Source of the DNA: Chelatococcus sp. YT9
GTDB taxonomy: Bacteria; Pseudomonadota; Alphaproteobacteria; Rhizobiales; Beijerinckiaceae
Length of the DNA stretch: 64,000 nucleotides
NCBI RefSeq assembly: GCF_018398315.1
Contig: NZ_JAHBRW010000001.1
Span: 2,166,001-2,230,000 of the forward strand
Reading direction: 5' to 3'
The notes beneath the pieces were generated by a model, which saw nothing but the letters and a program-made list of their open reading frames with translations, was not told where the DNA came from and did not search any database. Shown in pieces: positions 50,496 to 60,077 of this stretch. The number at the start of each line of letters is the position of its first letter. The stretch's first letter is position 1. The translations under genes and the position numbers were made by a program.

Positions 50496-52236
50496 GACGC
50501 CGGCGGAGGCGGGGGGCGAACCCGGCCAGAATGTCTTTGACATCGCGATCGTCGGCGGCGGTAGCAGCGGCTGCGTGCTGGCGAACCGGCTCTCCGCCGA
50601 TCCGCGGCGGCGGGTGCTCCTCATCGAGGCGGGGCGGGACATCAAGCCGGGGGAAGAAACGCCCGCGATGCTCGATATCTACCCCGGCCGCGTCGCCTTC
50701 GACCCCGTCAACCACTGGCCCGCCTTGCCAGCCTATTTCCGGCCCGTCGCGCATAACGCTGCCGAGCGTCCTCCTCTCGGGCGCTATGAGCAACCGCGAC
50801 TGATGGGCGGCGGCTCCAGCATCAACGGTCAGGTTGCCAATCGCGGCACGCCCGATGACTATGACGAGTGGGAACGGCTAGGGGCCACGGGCTGGAACTG
50901 GCAGTCGGTGCTGCCCTATTTCAAGAAGCTCGAGCGGGACCTCGACTACGGCGGGCCGCTCCACGGCGACAGCGGGCCTATCCCCATCTATCGTGTTCCT
51001 CGCGAGCGCTGGCCGGCCTTTTCGCTAGCGGCGGAAGCGGCGCTGGCGGACGCCGGCTTTGCTGCGCTCGGCGACCAGAATGGCCGCTTCGAGGACGGCT
51101 ATTTCCCGATGACGCTCTCGAATGACGGTGTCCACCGCGTCTCGACAGCGCGCGCCTATCTCGATCGCGAGACGCGCCGGCGTCCCAATCTGGTCGTCAT
51201 GGCGGATGCTTCCGTCTCGGGCCTCATTTGGCAGGGGCGGCGGGTGGTGGGCGTCAGGATCCATGGCACAAACGGCGTGACGCGCACCATAGGGGCTCGG
51301 GAGACCATCATCGCCGCGGGCGCCATTCACAGCCCGGCGCTGTTGATGAAATCGGGCATAGGGCCGGCGACAGATTTGCGCAGGCTCGGGCTCCCGGTCG
51401 TGCATGACCTCCCGGGGGTCGGCCAAAACCTGCAGGAGCATCCGGGGATCTCGCTCTCTGCTTATCTTGCGCGCGGCGCGCGACTGCGGGGCACGACGCG
51501 CCGGCATATTCACCTTGGTCTGCGCTACAGCTCGGGCGTAGAAGATGGAATGCCGTCGGACATGTATATGATGGTGGTGGCGAAATCCGCCTGGCATCCT
51601 CTTGGCCGGCAAATCGCGACGCTGCTGTCGTGGATCAACAAGCCCTATGCGCGTGGCAGTGTCACCTTGCAGAGCGCTGATCTGTCAATGCCGCCGCTCG
51701 CGGCTTTCAACCATCTGGCTGATATTCGTGATGTCAGGCGATTGACGGCCTCGGTCCGCTTCATGGCGCGCCTCCTCGCCTCTCAGGCGCTGGTCGGGCA
51801 CGTGGCCCATGCCTCGCCCTCGCGCTACAGCGGCTTCGCCAAGGCGCTGGGGCGCTATGGCCTGCGCAACTTCCTCATCACCGCGCCGGCGGCGGTGGCG
51901 CTCGACGCGCTGCCTTTCCTCCGGCAACCCTTCTTCAGGAGCTTTGTGGCAGGCGGCATGCGCCTCGCGGATCTCCTGGCGAGCGATGAGGCGATCGCGA
52001 CCTATATCCGCGATAATGCCTTCGGCCAATGGCATGCCTGCGGCACCTGCCGGATGGGTACCGCCGAAGACCGTGAGGCTGTGACGGATCCCGCCTCGGG
52101 CCGTGTCCACGGCGTGGGCGGGTTGCGCGTGATAGACGCCTCCGTGATGCCGACGGTGCCACGCGCCAATCTCAACATTCCCGTCATCATGCTGGCTGAG
52201 CGTCTGGCTGATGCTGTCCTTGCGGCAGGTGATTGA
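50485..52236 (+). CDS. GMC-family FAD oxidoreductase
   Basis: 583 residues from ATG 50485; the longer frame only shadows the GlcG gene. FAD motif VGGGSSGCVLANRLSADP (23-40), GMC signature 1 PRLMGGGSSINGQVANRGTP, and C-terminal catalytic region NAFGQWHACGTCRMGTAED with VPRANLNIPVIMLAERLADA. Acts on an alcohol or polyol, like choline dehydrogenase-type enzymes. Translationally coupled to the GlcG-like gene. Confidence 0.92.
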   Translation: MPAETPAEAGGEPGQNVFDIAIVGGGSSGCVLANRLSADPRRRVLLIEAGRDIKPGEETPAMLDIYPGRVAFDPVNHWPALPAYFRPVAHNAAERPPLGRYEQPRLMGGGSSINGQVANRGTPDDYDEWERLGATGWNWQSVLPYFKKLERDLDYGGPLHGDSGPIPIYRVPRERWPAFSLAAEAALADAGFAALGDQNGRFEDGYFPMTLSNDGVHRVSTARAYLDRETRRRPNLVVMADASVSGLIWQGRRVVGVRIHGTNGVTRTIGARETIIAAGAIHSPALLMKSGIGPATDLRRLGLPVVHDLPGVGQNLQEHPGISLSAYLARGARLRGTTRRHIHLGLRYSSGVEDGMPSDMYMMVVAKSAWHPLGRQIATLLSWINKPYARGSVTLQSADLSMPPLAAFNHLADIRDVRRLTASVRFMARLLASQALVGHVAHASPSRYSGFAKALGRYGLRNFLITAPAAVALDALPFLRQPFFRSFVAGGMRLADLLASDEAIATYIRDNAFGQWHACGTCRMGTAEDREAVTDPASGRVHGVGGLRVIDASVMPTVPRANLNIPVIMLAERLADAVLAAGD

Positions 52237-52331
52237 CACATCCCACCTTGCCGCCGGACTATGGCGGCATAGATGAGCAGCGGCTGTGAAAGCTCCGGAG
52301 CTGGCAGAGGCGGAACGGAAAGGTCGCAGGG

Positions 52332-53303
52332 ATGGGCGAGACGGCCAAGGCGCACCATGCCGCAAGGGTTTATTCAACGTTGAGCGATGGCGCCTCGGCA
52401 GCGCGATCTGCTGTCGCGGCTTCCTGGTCGCGCTCTGTCACCCAATATGGTTTGGATCCGGACCAGCACCGTCCGCCGCATCGCCTTGACAGCGCAGCTT
52501 TCAATCTGGCCTTCGAGCGGACTGAGAAGCTGGTCAGGCTCGCGCAGCACACGCTCGACCGCCTGTTCGAGGCCGTGGGTGACGCCGGCTGCTGCGTGCT
52601 TCTCACCGACCGCGACGGTGTGCCGCTCGATCGCCGGGGGGCGGCGGGTGATGACGCGGATTTTCTCAATCTCGGTCTCTGGACCGGCATGGTTTGGAGC
52701 GAGGCGAGCGAGGGCACCAATGGTGTCGGCACGTGCCTTGCGGAAGGGCGTCCGCTCACCATCCATCGAGATCAGCATTTTCTCACCCGTAATATCGGCC
52801 TGAGCTGCACCGTCTCTCCCATCTGGGACGCTGAGGGCCGACTGGTCGCGACGCTCGATGTCTCGACCTGCAGGTCGGATCTGACACCGACCATGCTACG
52901 CCTGATCGCCACGGCGGCGAATGAGGCGGCGCAAGGCATTGAGGCGCGTCACTTCCGCGAGACCTTCAACCACGCCCGGGTGATGCTCGGACCTGACCTC
53001 GGCAAGGGCGCTGTCGGCCTCATCGCCGTCGATCGGGAGGATCTCGTGGTGGGCGCCAATCGCGCCGCCCGCGTGGCTTATGGTCTGACGGATGCGCGCC
53101 TTGGTGCGCCTTTTCCGGCCGCTGACCTTTTTGAGGGGCCGGATAGCCCCAGTGAGGATCTCGCGACGGCCGAGCGCGGCGCCGTGCAGCGCGCTCTCTC
53201 CCGCGCCAAGGGCAACGTCTCGGCTGCCGCCCGTTTGCTCGGTGTCAGCCGCGCGACCATGCATCGCAAGCTCTCGCGCTTCGGGCTTGGCCGCAACCAT
53301 TGA
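52332..53303 (+). CDS. AcoR-like regulator lacking the AAA+ sigma-54 interaction domain
   Basis: 323 residues. GAF-type sensor domain (about 60-200; WSEASEGTNGVGTCLAEGRP is the AcoR-type core), a PAS-like segment (GAVGLIAVDREDLVVGANRA), and a Fis-type HTH at the C-terminus (GNVSAAARLLGVSRATMHRK). The central AAA+ domain with the GAFTGA loop, present in AcoR, AcxR and similar activators, is absent. It probably controls the downstream aldehyde and alcohol dehydrogenase genes without sigma-54. Confidence 0.88.
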   Translation: MGETAKAHHAARVYSTLSDGASAARSAVAASWSRSVTQYGLDPDQHRPPHRLDSAAFNLAFERTEKLVRLAQHTLDRLFEAVGDAGCCVLLTDRDGVPLDRRGAAGDDADFLNLGLWTGMVWSEASEGTNGVGTCLAEGRPLTIHRDQHFLTRNIGLSCTVSPIWDAEGRLVATLDVSTCRSDLTPTMLRLIATAANEAAQGIEARHFRETFNHARVMLGPDLGKGAVGLIAVDREDLVVGANRAARVAYGLTDARLGAPFPAADLFEGPDSPSEDLATAERGAVQRALSRAKGNVSAAARLLGVSRATMHRKLSRFGLGRNH

Positions 53304-53311
53304 CGTGTTGT

Positions 53312-53343
53312 GTGCACCTGTCGCAGTCCTGCGACAGGTGCAC
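53312..53343. promoter_or_regulatory. 14-bp perfect inverted repeat before the aldehyde dehydrogenase gene
   Basis: GTGCACCTGTCGCA (53312-53325), GTCC loop, TGCGACAGGTGCAC (53330-53343). It begins 9 bases after the AcoR-like stop and 106 bases before the dehydrogenase start. The inner TGTCGCA...TGCGACA resembles binding sites of AcoR-class Fis-type activators, so an upstream activator site is favoured over a simple terminator. Confidence 0.6.
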
Positions 53344-53449
53344 CGCAAAACAGACGGAGGGCGGCTGACATTCCTCTGCAACCGGCGTGATGATCCCTGC
53401 ATGAGACCGCAGTCGATAGGCGGCCCGACGGGACATGCAGGAGGAAACC

Positions 53450-54967
53450 TTGAACAAGCCAGAGATCTTTCGTGCGGCGGCCACGCCTTTCAAGGCGCGC
53501 TACGGCAATTTCATCAATGGTCAATGGACCGAGCCGCAGGCCGGCCGCTATTTTGAGAATACGTCCCCCGTCAACGGCAAGTTGCTCTGCGAGGTTGCGC
53601 GCTCCGACGCCAGCGACATCGAGGCGGCGCTCGATGCCGCCCACGCGGCCAAGGATGCCTGGGGGCGCACCAGCGTCGCCGAGCGCGCGCTGCTGCTCAA
53701 CCGCATCGCCGATGTCATGCAGGAGAACCTGTCACTTCTCGCCGAGGCCGAGACCTGGGACAACGGCAAGCCGATCCGCGAGACGACCGCCGCCGACCTG
53801 CCGCTCGCCATCGACCATTTCCGTTATTTCGCCGGCGCCGTCCGCGCGCAGGAGGGCGGGATCTCGGAGATCGACCACGACACGGTCGCTTACCATTTCC
53901 ACGAGCCGCTCGGCGTCGTCGGGCAGATCATCCCCTGGAATTTCCCGATCCTGATGGCGGTGTGGAAGCTTGCGCCCGCGCTTGCCGCCGGCAACTGCGT
54001 CGTGCTGAAGCCGGCGGAGCAGACGCCCGCCTCGATCCTTGTGCTCGCGGAGCTCATTGCAGATATCCTGCCGCCTGGTGTGCTCAACATCGTCAACGGC
54101 TTCGGCCTGGAGGCCGGAAAGCCGCTGGCGTCCAACCCGCGTATCGCCAAGATCGCCTTCACCGGCGAGACGACGACCGGCCGGTTGATCATGCAGTATG
54201 CCAGTCAGAACCTCATTCCGGTGACGCTGGAACTCGGCGGCAAGTCTCCGAACATCTTCTTCAAAGATGTGACGGCCGATGATGACGACTATCTCGATAA
54301 AGCCATCGAAGGTTTCGTGATGTTCGCCTTGAACCAGGGCGAGGTCTGCACCTGCCCGAGCCGCGCGCTGATCCATGAATCGATCTACGATCGCTTCATG
54401 GAGAAGGCGCTCGGCCGCGTGAAGGCCATCAAGCAGGGCAATCCGCTCGATCCGTCGCCGATGATCGGCGCGCAGGCTTCGTCCGAGCAGCTCGAGAAGA
54501 TCCTCAGCTACTTCGACATCGGCCGGCAGGAGGGCGCCGAGATCCTGGCAGGAGGCGAGCGCAACGAACTGCCGGGCGATCTCGCCGGCGGGTACTACGT
54601 CAAGCCGACGGTCTTCAAGGGCCATAACAAGATGCGGATCTTCCAGGAGGAGATCTTCGGACCCGTCGTCTCCGTCACCACCTTCAAGGACGACGACGAG
54701 GCACTCGCCATCGCCAACGACACGCTCTACGGGCTTGGCGCCGGGGTATGGACGCGTGACGGCAACCGGGCCTATCGCTTCGGGCGCGCGATCCAGGCCG
54801 GCCGGGTATGGACGAACTGCTACCATGCCTATCCCGCCCACGCGGCTTTCGGCGGCTACAAGCAATCGGGCATCGGACGTGAAAACCACCGGATGATGCT
54901 CGATCATTACCAGCAAACCAAAAACATGCTGGTCAGCTATTCGCCGAAAAAGCTTGGCTTCTTCTGA
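53450..54967 (+). CDS. NAD-dependent aldehyde dehydrogenase (ExaC/AldA type)
   Basis: 505 residues from a TTG at 53450, chosen because AGGAGG lies 5 bases upstream; an ATG at 53435 would place the ribosome-binding site inside the gene. Catalytic Glu261 (LELGGKSPN) and Cys300 ([11 protein letters not shown]), cofactor FTGETTTG. The length and the [16 protein letters not shown] motif match acetaldehyde dehydrogenases of the AldA/ExaC group. It oxidises the aldehyde made by the alcohol dehydrogenase encoded next. Confidence 0.95.
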   Translation: MNKPEIFRAAATPFKARYGNFINGQWTEPQAGRYFENTSPVNGKLLCEVARSDASDIEAALDAAHAAKDAWGRTSVAERALLLNRIADVMQENLSLLAEAETWDNGKPIRETTAADLPLAIDHFRYFAGAVRAQEGGISEIDHDTVAYHFHEPLGVVGQIIPWNFPILMAVWKLAPALAAGNCVVLKPAEQTPASILVLAELIADILPPGVLNIVNGFGLEAGKPLASNPRIAKIAFTGETTTGRLIMQYASQNLIPVTLELGGKSPNIFFKDVTADDDDYLDKAIEGFVMFALNQGEVCTCPSRALIHESIYDRFMEKALGRVKAIKQGNPLDPSPMIGAQASSEQLEKILSYFDIGRQEGAEILAGGERNELPGDLAGGYYVKPTVFKGHNKMRIFQEEIFGPVVSVTTFKDDDEALAIANDTLYGLGAGVWTRDGNRAYRFGRAIQAGRVWTNCYHAYPAHAAFGGYKQSGIGRENHRMMLDHYQQTKNMLVSYSPKKLGFF

Positions 54968-54988
54968 GCAAGGTTGATCTTGGTCATG

Positions 54989-55025
54989 GGGCAGCCGCCC
55001 GGCTGCCCTAGCTTAACCGGGTTAA
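54989..55025 (+). other. Intercistronic hairpin and palindrome between aldehyde and alcohol dehydrogenase genes
   Basis: GGGCAGCC-GCCC-GGCTGCCC (54989-55008, 8-bp perfect) is followed by TTAACC-G-GGTTAA (55013-55025), just before the GGAGG of the next gene. These may set the ratio of the two enzymes. Confidence 0.45.
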
Positions 55026-55042
55026 CGCAAGGAGGACGCCTT

Positions 55043-56074
55043 ATGGCAAGGACCATGAAAGCCGCCGTCGTGCGGGAATTCGGCAAGCCGCTCGTCATAG
55101 AGGAAGTGGCCGTTCCCGAGCCGGGACCGGGCATGATCCAGGTCGCCATCAAGGCCTCGGGCGTCTGCCACACGGATCTGCATGCTGCTGAGGGTGACTG
55201 GCCGGTGAAGCCGAACCCCCCCTTCATTCCGGGCCATGAAGGTGTTGGCTTCGTCTCCGCGGTTGGCCCCGGCGTCACGCACATCAAGGAAGGTGACCGG
55301 GTCGGCGTGCCGTGGCTTTACACCGCCTGTGGCCATTGCCGGCACTGCCTGGGAGGCTGGGAGACCCTTTGTGTCGAGCAGCAGAACACGGGCTATTCCG
55401 TCAACGGGGGCTTCGCTGACTATGTCATCGCGGACCCGAATTATGTCGGGCACCTGCCGGCAAACGTCGGCTTTGTGGAAATCGCACCGGTGCTGTGCGC
55501 CGGCGTGACCGTCTACAAAGGCCTGAAAGTCACCGACACCAAGCCCGGTGACTGGGTCGTCATCTCTGGTATCGGTGGCCTGGGCCACATGGCCGTTCAA
55601 TACGCCAAGGCTATGGGGCTCAATGTCGCCGCGGTGGATATCGACGATGCCAAGCTCGATCTCGCCCGGCGGCTCGGGGCGACTTTGACTGTGAACGCCA
55701 AGAATGAGGATCCCGCTGCTGTCATCAGGCGTGAAACCGATGGCGGCGCGCAGGGCGTGCTGGTAACGGCGGTCAGCCCCAAGGCCTTCGAGCAGGCGAT
55801 CGGCATGGTCGGGCGCGGCGGCACGGTCTCGCTCAATGGGCTGCCCCCGGGCGGCTTTCCGCTCGACATCTTCGGCATGGTGCTGAACGGCATCACAGTT
55901 CGCGGCTCTATCGTCGGCACCCGTCTCGACCTGCAGGAATCACTCGATTTTGCCGCCTCCGGCAAAGTCCGTGCGACGGTCTCCACGGCCAAGCTCGATG
56001 ACATCAACGCTGTCTTCGACAAGATGCATAAAGGCCAGATCGAAGGCCGCATCGTTCTCGACATGGCTTCCTGA
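55043..56074 (+). CDS. adhP: Zinc-dependent alcohol dehydrogenase (AdhP/AdhA type)
   Basis: 343 residues from ATG 55043 (GGAGG upstream). Catalytic zinc Cys42, His65 and Glu66 (PGHEGVG), structural zinc cysteines Cys96, Cys99, Cys102 and Cys110 ([15 protein letters not shown]), NAD motif [11 protein letters not shown]. The [14 protein letters not shown] motif is typical of ethanol-active propanol-preferring AdhP. It works with the upstream aldehyde dehydrogenase to turn primary alcohols into acids. Confidence 0.95.
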   Translation: MARTMKAAVVREFGKPLVIEEVAVPEPGPGMIQVAIKASGVCHTDLHAAEGDWPVKPNPPFIPGHEGVGFVSAVGPGVTHIKEGDRVGVPWLYTACGHCRHCLGGWETLCVEQQNTGYSVNGGFADYVIADPNYVGHLPANVGFVEIAPVLCAGVTVYKGLKVTDTKPGDWVVISGIGGLGHMAVQYAKAMGLNVAAVDIDDAKLDLARRLGATLTVNAKNEDPAAVIRRETDGGAQGVLVTAVSPKAFEQAIGMVGRGGTVSLNGLPPGGFPLDIFGMVLNGITVRGSIVGTRLDLQESLDFAASGKVRATVSTAKLDDINAVFDKMHKGQIEGRIVLDMAS

Positions 56075-56108
56075 AGGGCCTCCTGAGCGCGCTCCCTCGC
56101 GCAACCTT

Positions 56109-56142
56109 GCCGGACGGAGCTGTCACCGTCCGGCTCTTTTTT
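56109..56142 (+). terminator. Rho-independent terminator after adhP
   Basis: GCCGGACGG-AGCTGTCA-CCGTCCGGC followed by TCTTTTTT (56135-56142). Perfect 9-bp GC stem with a T-tract. It ends the dehydrogenase transcript, or attenuates it before the DUF779 gene 32 bases on. Confidence 0.9.
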
Positions 56143-56173
56143 ATCGGCGTCAACGATAGGTGGGACGGTTATC

Positions 56174-56557
56174 ATGACGGAGGCGCCCGCAGCCCGGGTA
56201 GTAGCGACGCCGGCGGCGATCGCACTGATGGAGAAACTCAAGGCGCAGCACGGCCCCATCCTTTTTCACCAGTCCGGAGGGTGCTGCGATGGCTCCTCGC
56301 CGATGTGCTATCCGCAGGGGGATTTCATCGTTGGCGACCGCGACGTCAAACTCGGAGAGATCGAAGGGACCCCTGTCTATATCAGCGCGTCGCAGTTTGA
56401 GGCGTGGCAGCACACGCAGCTCATTCTCGATGTCGTGCCGGGCCGAGGAGGCATGTTCTCGCTCGACAATGGTACGGAGCAACGCTTCCTGAGCCGTTCG
56501 CGCCTGTTTTCCGGTGAAGAGATGTGCGTTCTGCCTCCGCCATCCCGCGGCCGCTGA
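56174..56557 (+). CDS. DUF779 protein
   Basis: 127 residues. The DUF779 signature is clear: ILFHQSGGCCDGSSPMCYPQ, then FEAWQHTQLILDVVPGRGGM, and RLFSGEEMCVLPP. The closely spaced cysteines suggest metal binding or redox activity. DUF779 genes are repeatedly linked to aldehyde dehydrogenases but their function is not known. It follows the strong terminator, so it may be partly read-through or have its own promoter. Confidence 0.92.
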   Translation: MTEAPAARVVATPAAIALMEKLKAQHGPILFHQSGGCCDGSSPMCYPQGDFIVGDRDVKLGEIEGTPVYISASQFEAWQHTQLILDVVPGRGGMFSLDNGTEQRFLSRSRLFSGEEMCVLPPPSRGR

Positions 56558-56763
56558 CCCGAAGCTCGAAGCGCCGCACCCCTTTCCTGAAGCTTCCACC
56601 ATCAGGCTTCGGCGCATAGCCGCTATGCACGCCGGTTGCCCTCCCGCGCTTGGCTTTCCCGCGTCTCTCGACTATCCGGAAGATGGCAAGGATTGCACAA
56701 GGACTGTGCAGCCATCAACGCGACGGATCGCGAGGAGTCCGGCGCCGAGGGAGTTCACGATCC

Positions 56764-58086
56764 ATGGCAAGGTCGCAAGCGGTTGCGCCCGGCGGAAGAG
56801 AGCCTGCGTCTGTCCAAGCTGTGTCTGTCCTTGAGGGGACGGCGGCCTTCGGCGCACCGCTTCTCGTTTTGGCCCTCGGCCACATGCTCTCCAACATGCT
56901 GCGCACCCTGCCGGCGATGGCCACGGACGTGATGGCGCTCGATCTCGGCGTCAGCGCGGAGGCGCTCGCCAGCCTGACGGGCGCCTACCATTTCGCCTTT
57001 GCGGCGGGCCAAATTCCAGTTGGCGTGGCGCTCGACCGCTACGGCGTACGCACGGTGTCGCTGACCCTCTTCACGATCGTCACCATAGGGGCTGCGCTGG
57101 CGGCCGTGATCGGCGGGGCGACCGGTTTCCTGCTGACGCAGATCGTGCTCGGCATCGGCTGCTGCGGCATGCTGCTGTGCCCGATGACACTGGCCGCGAA
57201 AATGCTGACACCGGCGAAGTTCGGCCTGTGGTCCGGCCTCATCCAAGGCGTCGGCAACTCCGGCATGCTGCTGTCGGCGAGTCCGCTGGCCTGGCTCATC
57301 GAGACCTCGGGGTGGCGGGCTGGCTATGCCGCCGCCGCGATCGCAAGCGTCATCGTTGCCGGGCTCGTTTTTCTGCTGGTGCCCAATACGCCGCCTGACC
57401 GAGGTGCCGAGCACTCCACTTTGCGTTCGGAGGTGCGAGAGGTCGTGCGGATCGGCGTGTCCGCGCGGATGCGTGGCATCATCATTCTCGCCTTGGCATC
57501 GTTCGCCGTGATGATCGGCATACGGGGTCTCTGGGGCGGCCCATGGCTCATGGACATAAAAGGCGTCAGCCGGGTCGAAGCCGGCACCGTGCTGATGCCG
57601 ATGACGGTCGCGCTCGTAATCGGCCCGATCGCGTTTGGCATGCTCGACCGGCGCATGGGCCATCGGCGGGCGCTGATCATAGGGGGGCACGCGATTGCCG
57701 GGGTGATGCTCCTCCTGCTTGCCACGGGCGCCCCCGGTGGCTTGCTGTCAAACCTCGCTGGCCTTGCGCGCCTACCGGTTTCCTATGACACCGCTGTGCT
57801 TTTCGCATTCGGCGCGACCATCGCGGTTCAGCCGCTGCTCTTTGCGATGGGGCGCTCGATCTTCTCGCCTGAGAAGGCCGGCAAGGCCCTCGCGGCGATC
57901 AATTTCGCGTTCTTCGCGGGTGCGGCGATCTTCCAGCCCGTGACAGGTGCTGTGTCCACGCTCTGGGGTACGGCGGGGGTTATCGTCTTTCTCGGCCTGC
58001 TCGTGCTCGCCTGCACGCTGGTTTTCGCCGTTCTCACGCGGCCGGCTCACGCGGACATCGGAACGAAGCGCGCGGAGCGCGGATGA
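56764..58086 (+). CDS. MFS transporter (NNP/CynX-like)
   Basis: About 440 residues, start uncertain; ATG 56764 with GGGAG upstream is preferred to earlier starts that give an untypical basic leader. Twelve hydrophobic segments; the A-motif between helices 2 and 3 is GVALDRYGVRTVS, and FGLWSGLIQGVGNSGMLLSA marks helix 5. Substrate unknown. It overlaps the next MFS gene by four bases. Confidence 0.88.
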   Translation: MARSQAVAPGGREPASVQAVSVLEGTAAFGAPLLVLALGHMLSNMLRTLPAMATDVMALDLGVSAEALASLTGAYHFAFAAGQIPVGVALDRYGVRTVSLTLFTIVTIGAALAAVIGGATGFLLTQIVLGIGCCGMLLCPMTLAAKMLTPAKFGLWSGLIQGVGNSGMLLSASPLAWLIETSGWRAGYAAAAIASVIVAGLVFLLVPNTPPDRGAEHSTLRSEVREVVRIGVSARMRGIIILALASFAVMIGIRGLWGGPWLMDIKGVSRVEAGTVLMPMTVALVIGPIAFGMLDRRMGHRRALIIGGHAIAGVMLLLLATGAPGGLLSNLAGLARLPVSYDTAVLFAFGATIAVQPLLFAMGRSIFSPEKAGKALAAINFAFFAGAAIFQPVTGAVSTLWGTAGVIVFLGLLVLACTLVFAVLTRPAHADIGTKRAERG

Positions 58087-59333
58087 TGCCGGCTTTCGCC
58101 GCGATGCAGGGGCGGTGGGGCGGCCAGGAACTCGCGCTTCTCGGCAAGGTGTGTATGGCGCATTTCGTCAGCCATTTCCACATCATGACTTTGCCAGCCT
58201 TGATTCCGCTCTTGCCAGCGCATTTCGGCGTGGGATTCATCGAGATCGGCTTGGCGCTGACCGTGTTCAACCTCGTCACCCTGGTGGCGCAGACGCCGAT
58301 CGGCTTCCTGACCGATCGCTATGGCCCGCGGCGGCTGCTGATCGGCGGGCTTGTACTTGGAGGCGCGAGCTTTATCGGGCTCGCGGTCACCGAGACCTAT
58401 CCCCTGCTGCTGATTGGGATGGCTTTCGCCGGCCTCGCCAATTGCGTCTATCATCCGGCGGATTACGCTTGGCTCTCCCATGGCATCGACGGCGGACGCA
58501 TGGGCAAGGCGTTCTCCTTTCATACCTTTGCCGGCTATTTCGGTGGAGCGGTCGCGCCAGCCGTTCTGCTTGGGGTCGCGGCTTTCGGCGGCGTCCCCAT
58601 GGCTTTCGCGGTCGCCGGGGGAATCGGCTGCGTCGTGGCCATCCTGATCGCGCGGATGCCTGAGGACAGTCCGCACGCGCCGCGCCGCGCGCCCGCTACG
58701 CCGGCGCCGATTGCGGCCGATGCGTCCACGGGCGTGAAAGCGCTACTCAGCCCCGCGATCCTGGTTCTGATCGTGCTCTTCATGCTGCTTAATCTCAGCA
58801 CGGGCAGCCTGCAGAATTTCTCGGTGTCGGCGCTGACGACGGGATATGGCGTCGATCTCGTCATGGCGAACACGGCGCTGTCCGGCTTCCTCTTCGCAAG
58901 TGCCTTCGGCGTGCTCGTCGGTGGCGTTCTGGCGGATCGCACCAGCCGCCACGGCTATGTGGCGGCTGCGGCTTTCGGTGTCACAGCCGTTCTCGTCGCG
59001 ATCATCGCCGTGACGCGATTGCCAGCCGCCGCGCTCGTCGTGATGCTGACGCTCGCCGGGTTCCTCTCGGGCGTGATCGCACCGTCACGCGATATGCTGG
59101 TGCGCGCTGCCGCGCCGCGCGGCGCCGAGGGGCGTGTATTCGGGATTGTGACGACAGGGTTCAATATCGCCAATTTCTCGGGCCCGCTCTTCTTCGCCTG
59201 GCTGTTGGATCGGGGGCTTCCATCATTCGTCTTTGCCGCGACAGCGGGTTTCATGGTGCTGACGGTCGCGCTGACGCTTTGGCAGGAAGCATCGGCGACG
59301 TTTTCGAGCAGGCGTGAGCCAAGACCGAGTTAG
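58083..59333 (+). CDS. MFS transporter (FSR-like)
   Basis: 416 residues, twelve helices. A-motif GFLTDRYGPRRLLIGG, and HFHIMTLPALIPLLPAHFGV near the start as in fosmidomycin-resistance-type MFS proteins; the NCVYHPADYAWLSHGI segment with paired His/Tyr is typical of that group. It is translationally coupled to the preceding MFS gene, so the two may act as a pair on one substrate. Confidence 0.9.
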   Translation: MMPAFAAMQGRWGGQELALLGKVCMAHFVSHFHIMTLPALIPLLPAHFGVGFIEIGLALTVFNLVTLVAQTPIGFLTDRYGPRRLLIGGLVLGGASFIGLAVTETYPLLLIGMAFAGLANCVYHPADYAWLSHGIDGGRMGKAFSFHTFAGYFGGAVAPAVLLGVAAFGGVPMAFAVAGGIGCVVAILIARMPEDSPHAPRRAPATPAPIAADASTGVKALLSPAILVLIVLFMLLNLSTGSLQNFSVSALTTGYGVDLVMANTALSGFLFASAFGVLVGGVLADRTSRHGYVAAAAFGVTAVLVAIIAVTRLPAAALVVMLTLAGFLSGVIAPSRDMLVRAAAPRGAEGRVFGIVTTGFNIANFSGPLFFAWLLDRGLPSFVFAATAGFMVLTVALTLWQEASATFSSRREPRPS

Positions 59334-59424
59334 GAAATTTTCGCTGGAACCGCGCGGCTTCGCTCGACGGTCCACAACCCCACGACTTGCCTGACGAGCG
59401 GAAGTTCCGCAACTGAAGTCTCTC

Positions 59425-59799
59425 TCAGGCGGCGGTGTCGGAAGGTCCCGATTTCTGCCCGCGCTTCTCCAGGGGGTCCTTTTCCTCAAGGCGGTCGCGA
59501 TAGAGCGTGGCCTGGACCAGCAACATGAGCGTCACCGGCGTGGTGATGGTGACAAAGACGCCGATCAGGATCTCATGCACGACCGGCCGCGTCTGAAGTG
59601 TGGAAAAACAAACGATCGAGGCGATCAGAATGCTTGCCATGCCAAGTGTTGCGCCGAGAGTAGGCGCATGAACGCGCTCATAGAAACTCCCGAAACGTAT
59701 GAGACCGATATTGCCGGTGAGGGCAAGCGCAGAGCCGAGAAGCACGAGAAACGCCGTCAGCAGAGCGGCCCACGCTGGGAGGGCGGCAAGATTATTCAT
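59425..59799 (-). CDS. mnhG: Mrp Na+/H+ antiporter subunit G
   Basis: 124 residues, three helices. MnhG/PhaG pattern: GSALALTGNIGLIRFGSFYE, RVHAPTLGATLGMASILIAS, ITTPVTLMLLVQATLYRDRL. Last gene of the reverse-strand Mrp operon; overlaps mnhF by four bases (ATGA). Confidence 0.93.
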   Translation of the reverse strand: MNNLAALPAWAALLTAFLVLLGSALALTGNIGLIRFGSFYERVHAPTLGATLGMASILIASIVCFSTLQTRPVVHEILIGVFVTITTPVTLMLLVQATLYRDRLEEKDPLEKRGQKSGPSDTAA

Positions 59800-60077
59800 T
59801 CGATCACCTCACCGCGCATGAGGAATTTTGCGAGCGCGACGGTGGCGACGAAGCCAAGAAGGCCTATCGCGAGCGAAATCTCGAAATAGAGCGTACGCCC
59901 AGTGCCGATGCCGAGAACAAGCAACAAAAGCATGCCATTCACATAGAGCGCGTCCATGGCCAGCACGCGATCCTGCGCGCGAGGCCCACGCATGATGCGC
60001 CATGCGGCCAAGGCCATCGCGAGTGCCAGGAAGATCTGTGCGACGAGGAGGGACCAGCCGAGGATCGCAACGCTCAT
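59796..60077 (-). CDS. mnhF: Mrp Na+/H+ antiporter subunit F
   Basis: 93 residues, three helices. MnhF pattern: RIMRGPRAQDRVLAMDALYV and ISLAIGLLGFVATVALAKFL. Overlaps mnhE and mnhG by four bases each; all subunits form one membrane complex. Confidence 0.93.
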   Translation of the reverse strand: MSVAILGWSLLVAQIFLALAMALAAWRIMRGPRAQDRVLAMDALYVNGMLLLLVLGIGTGRTLYFEISLAIGLLGFVATVALAKFLMRGEVIE

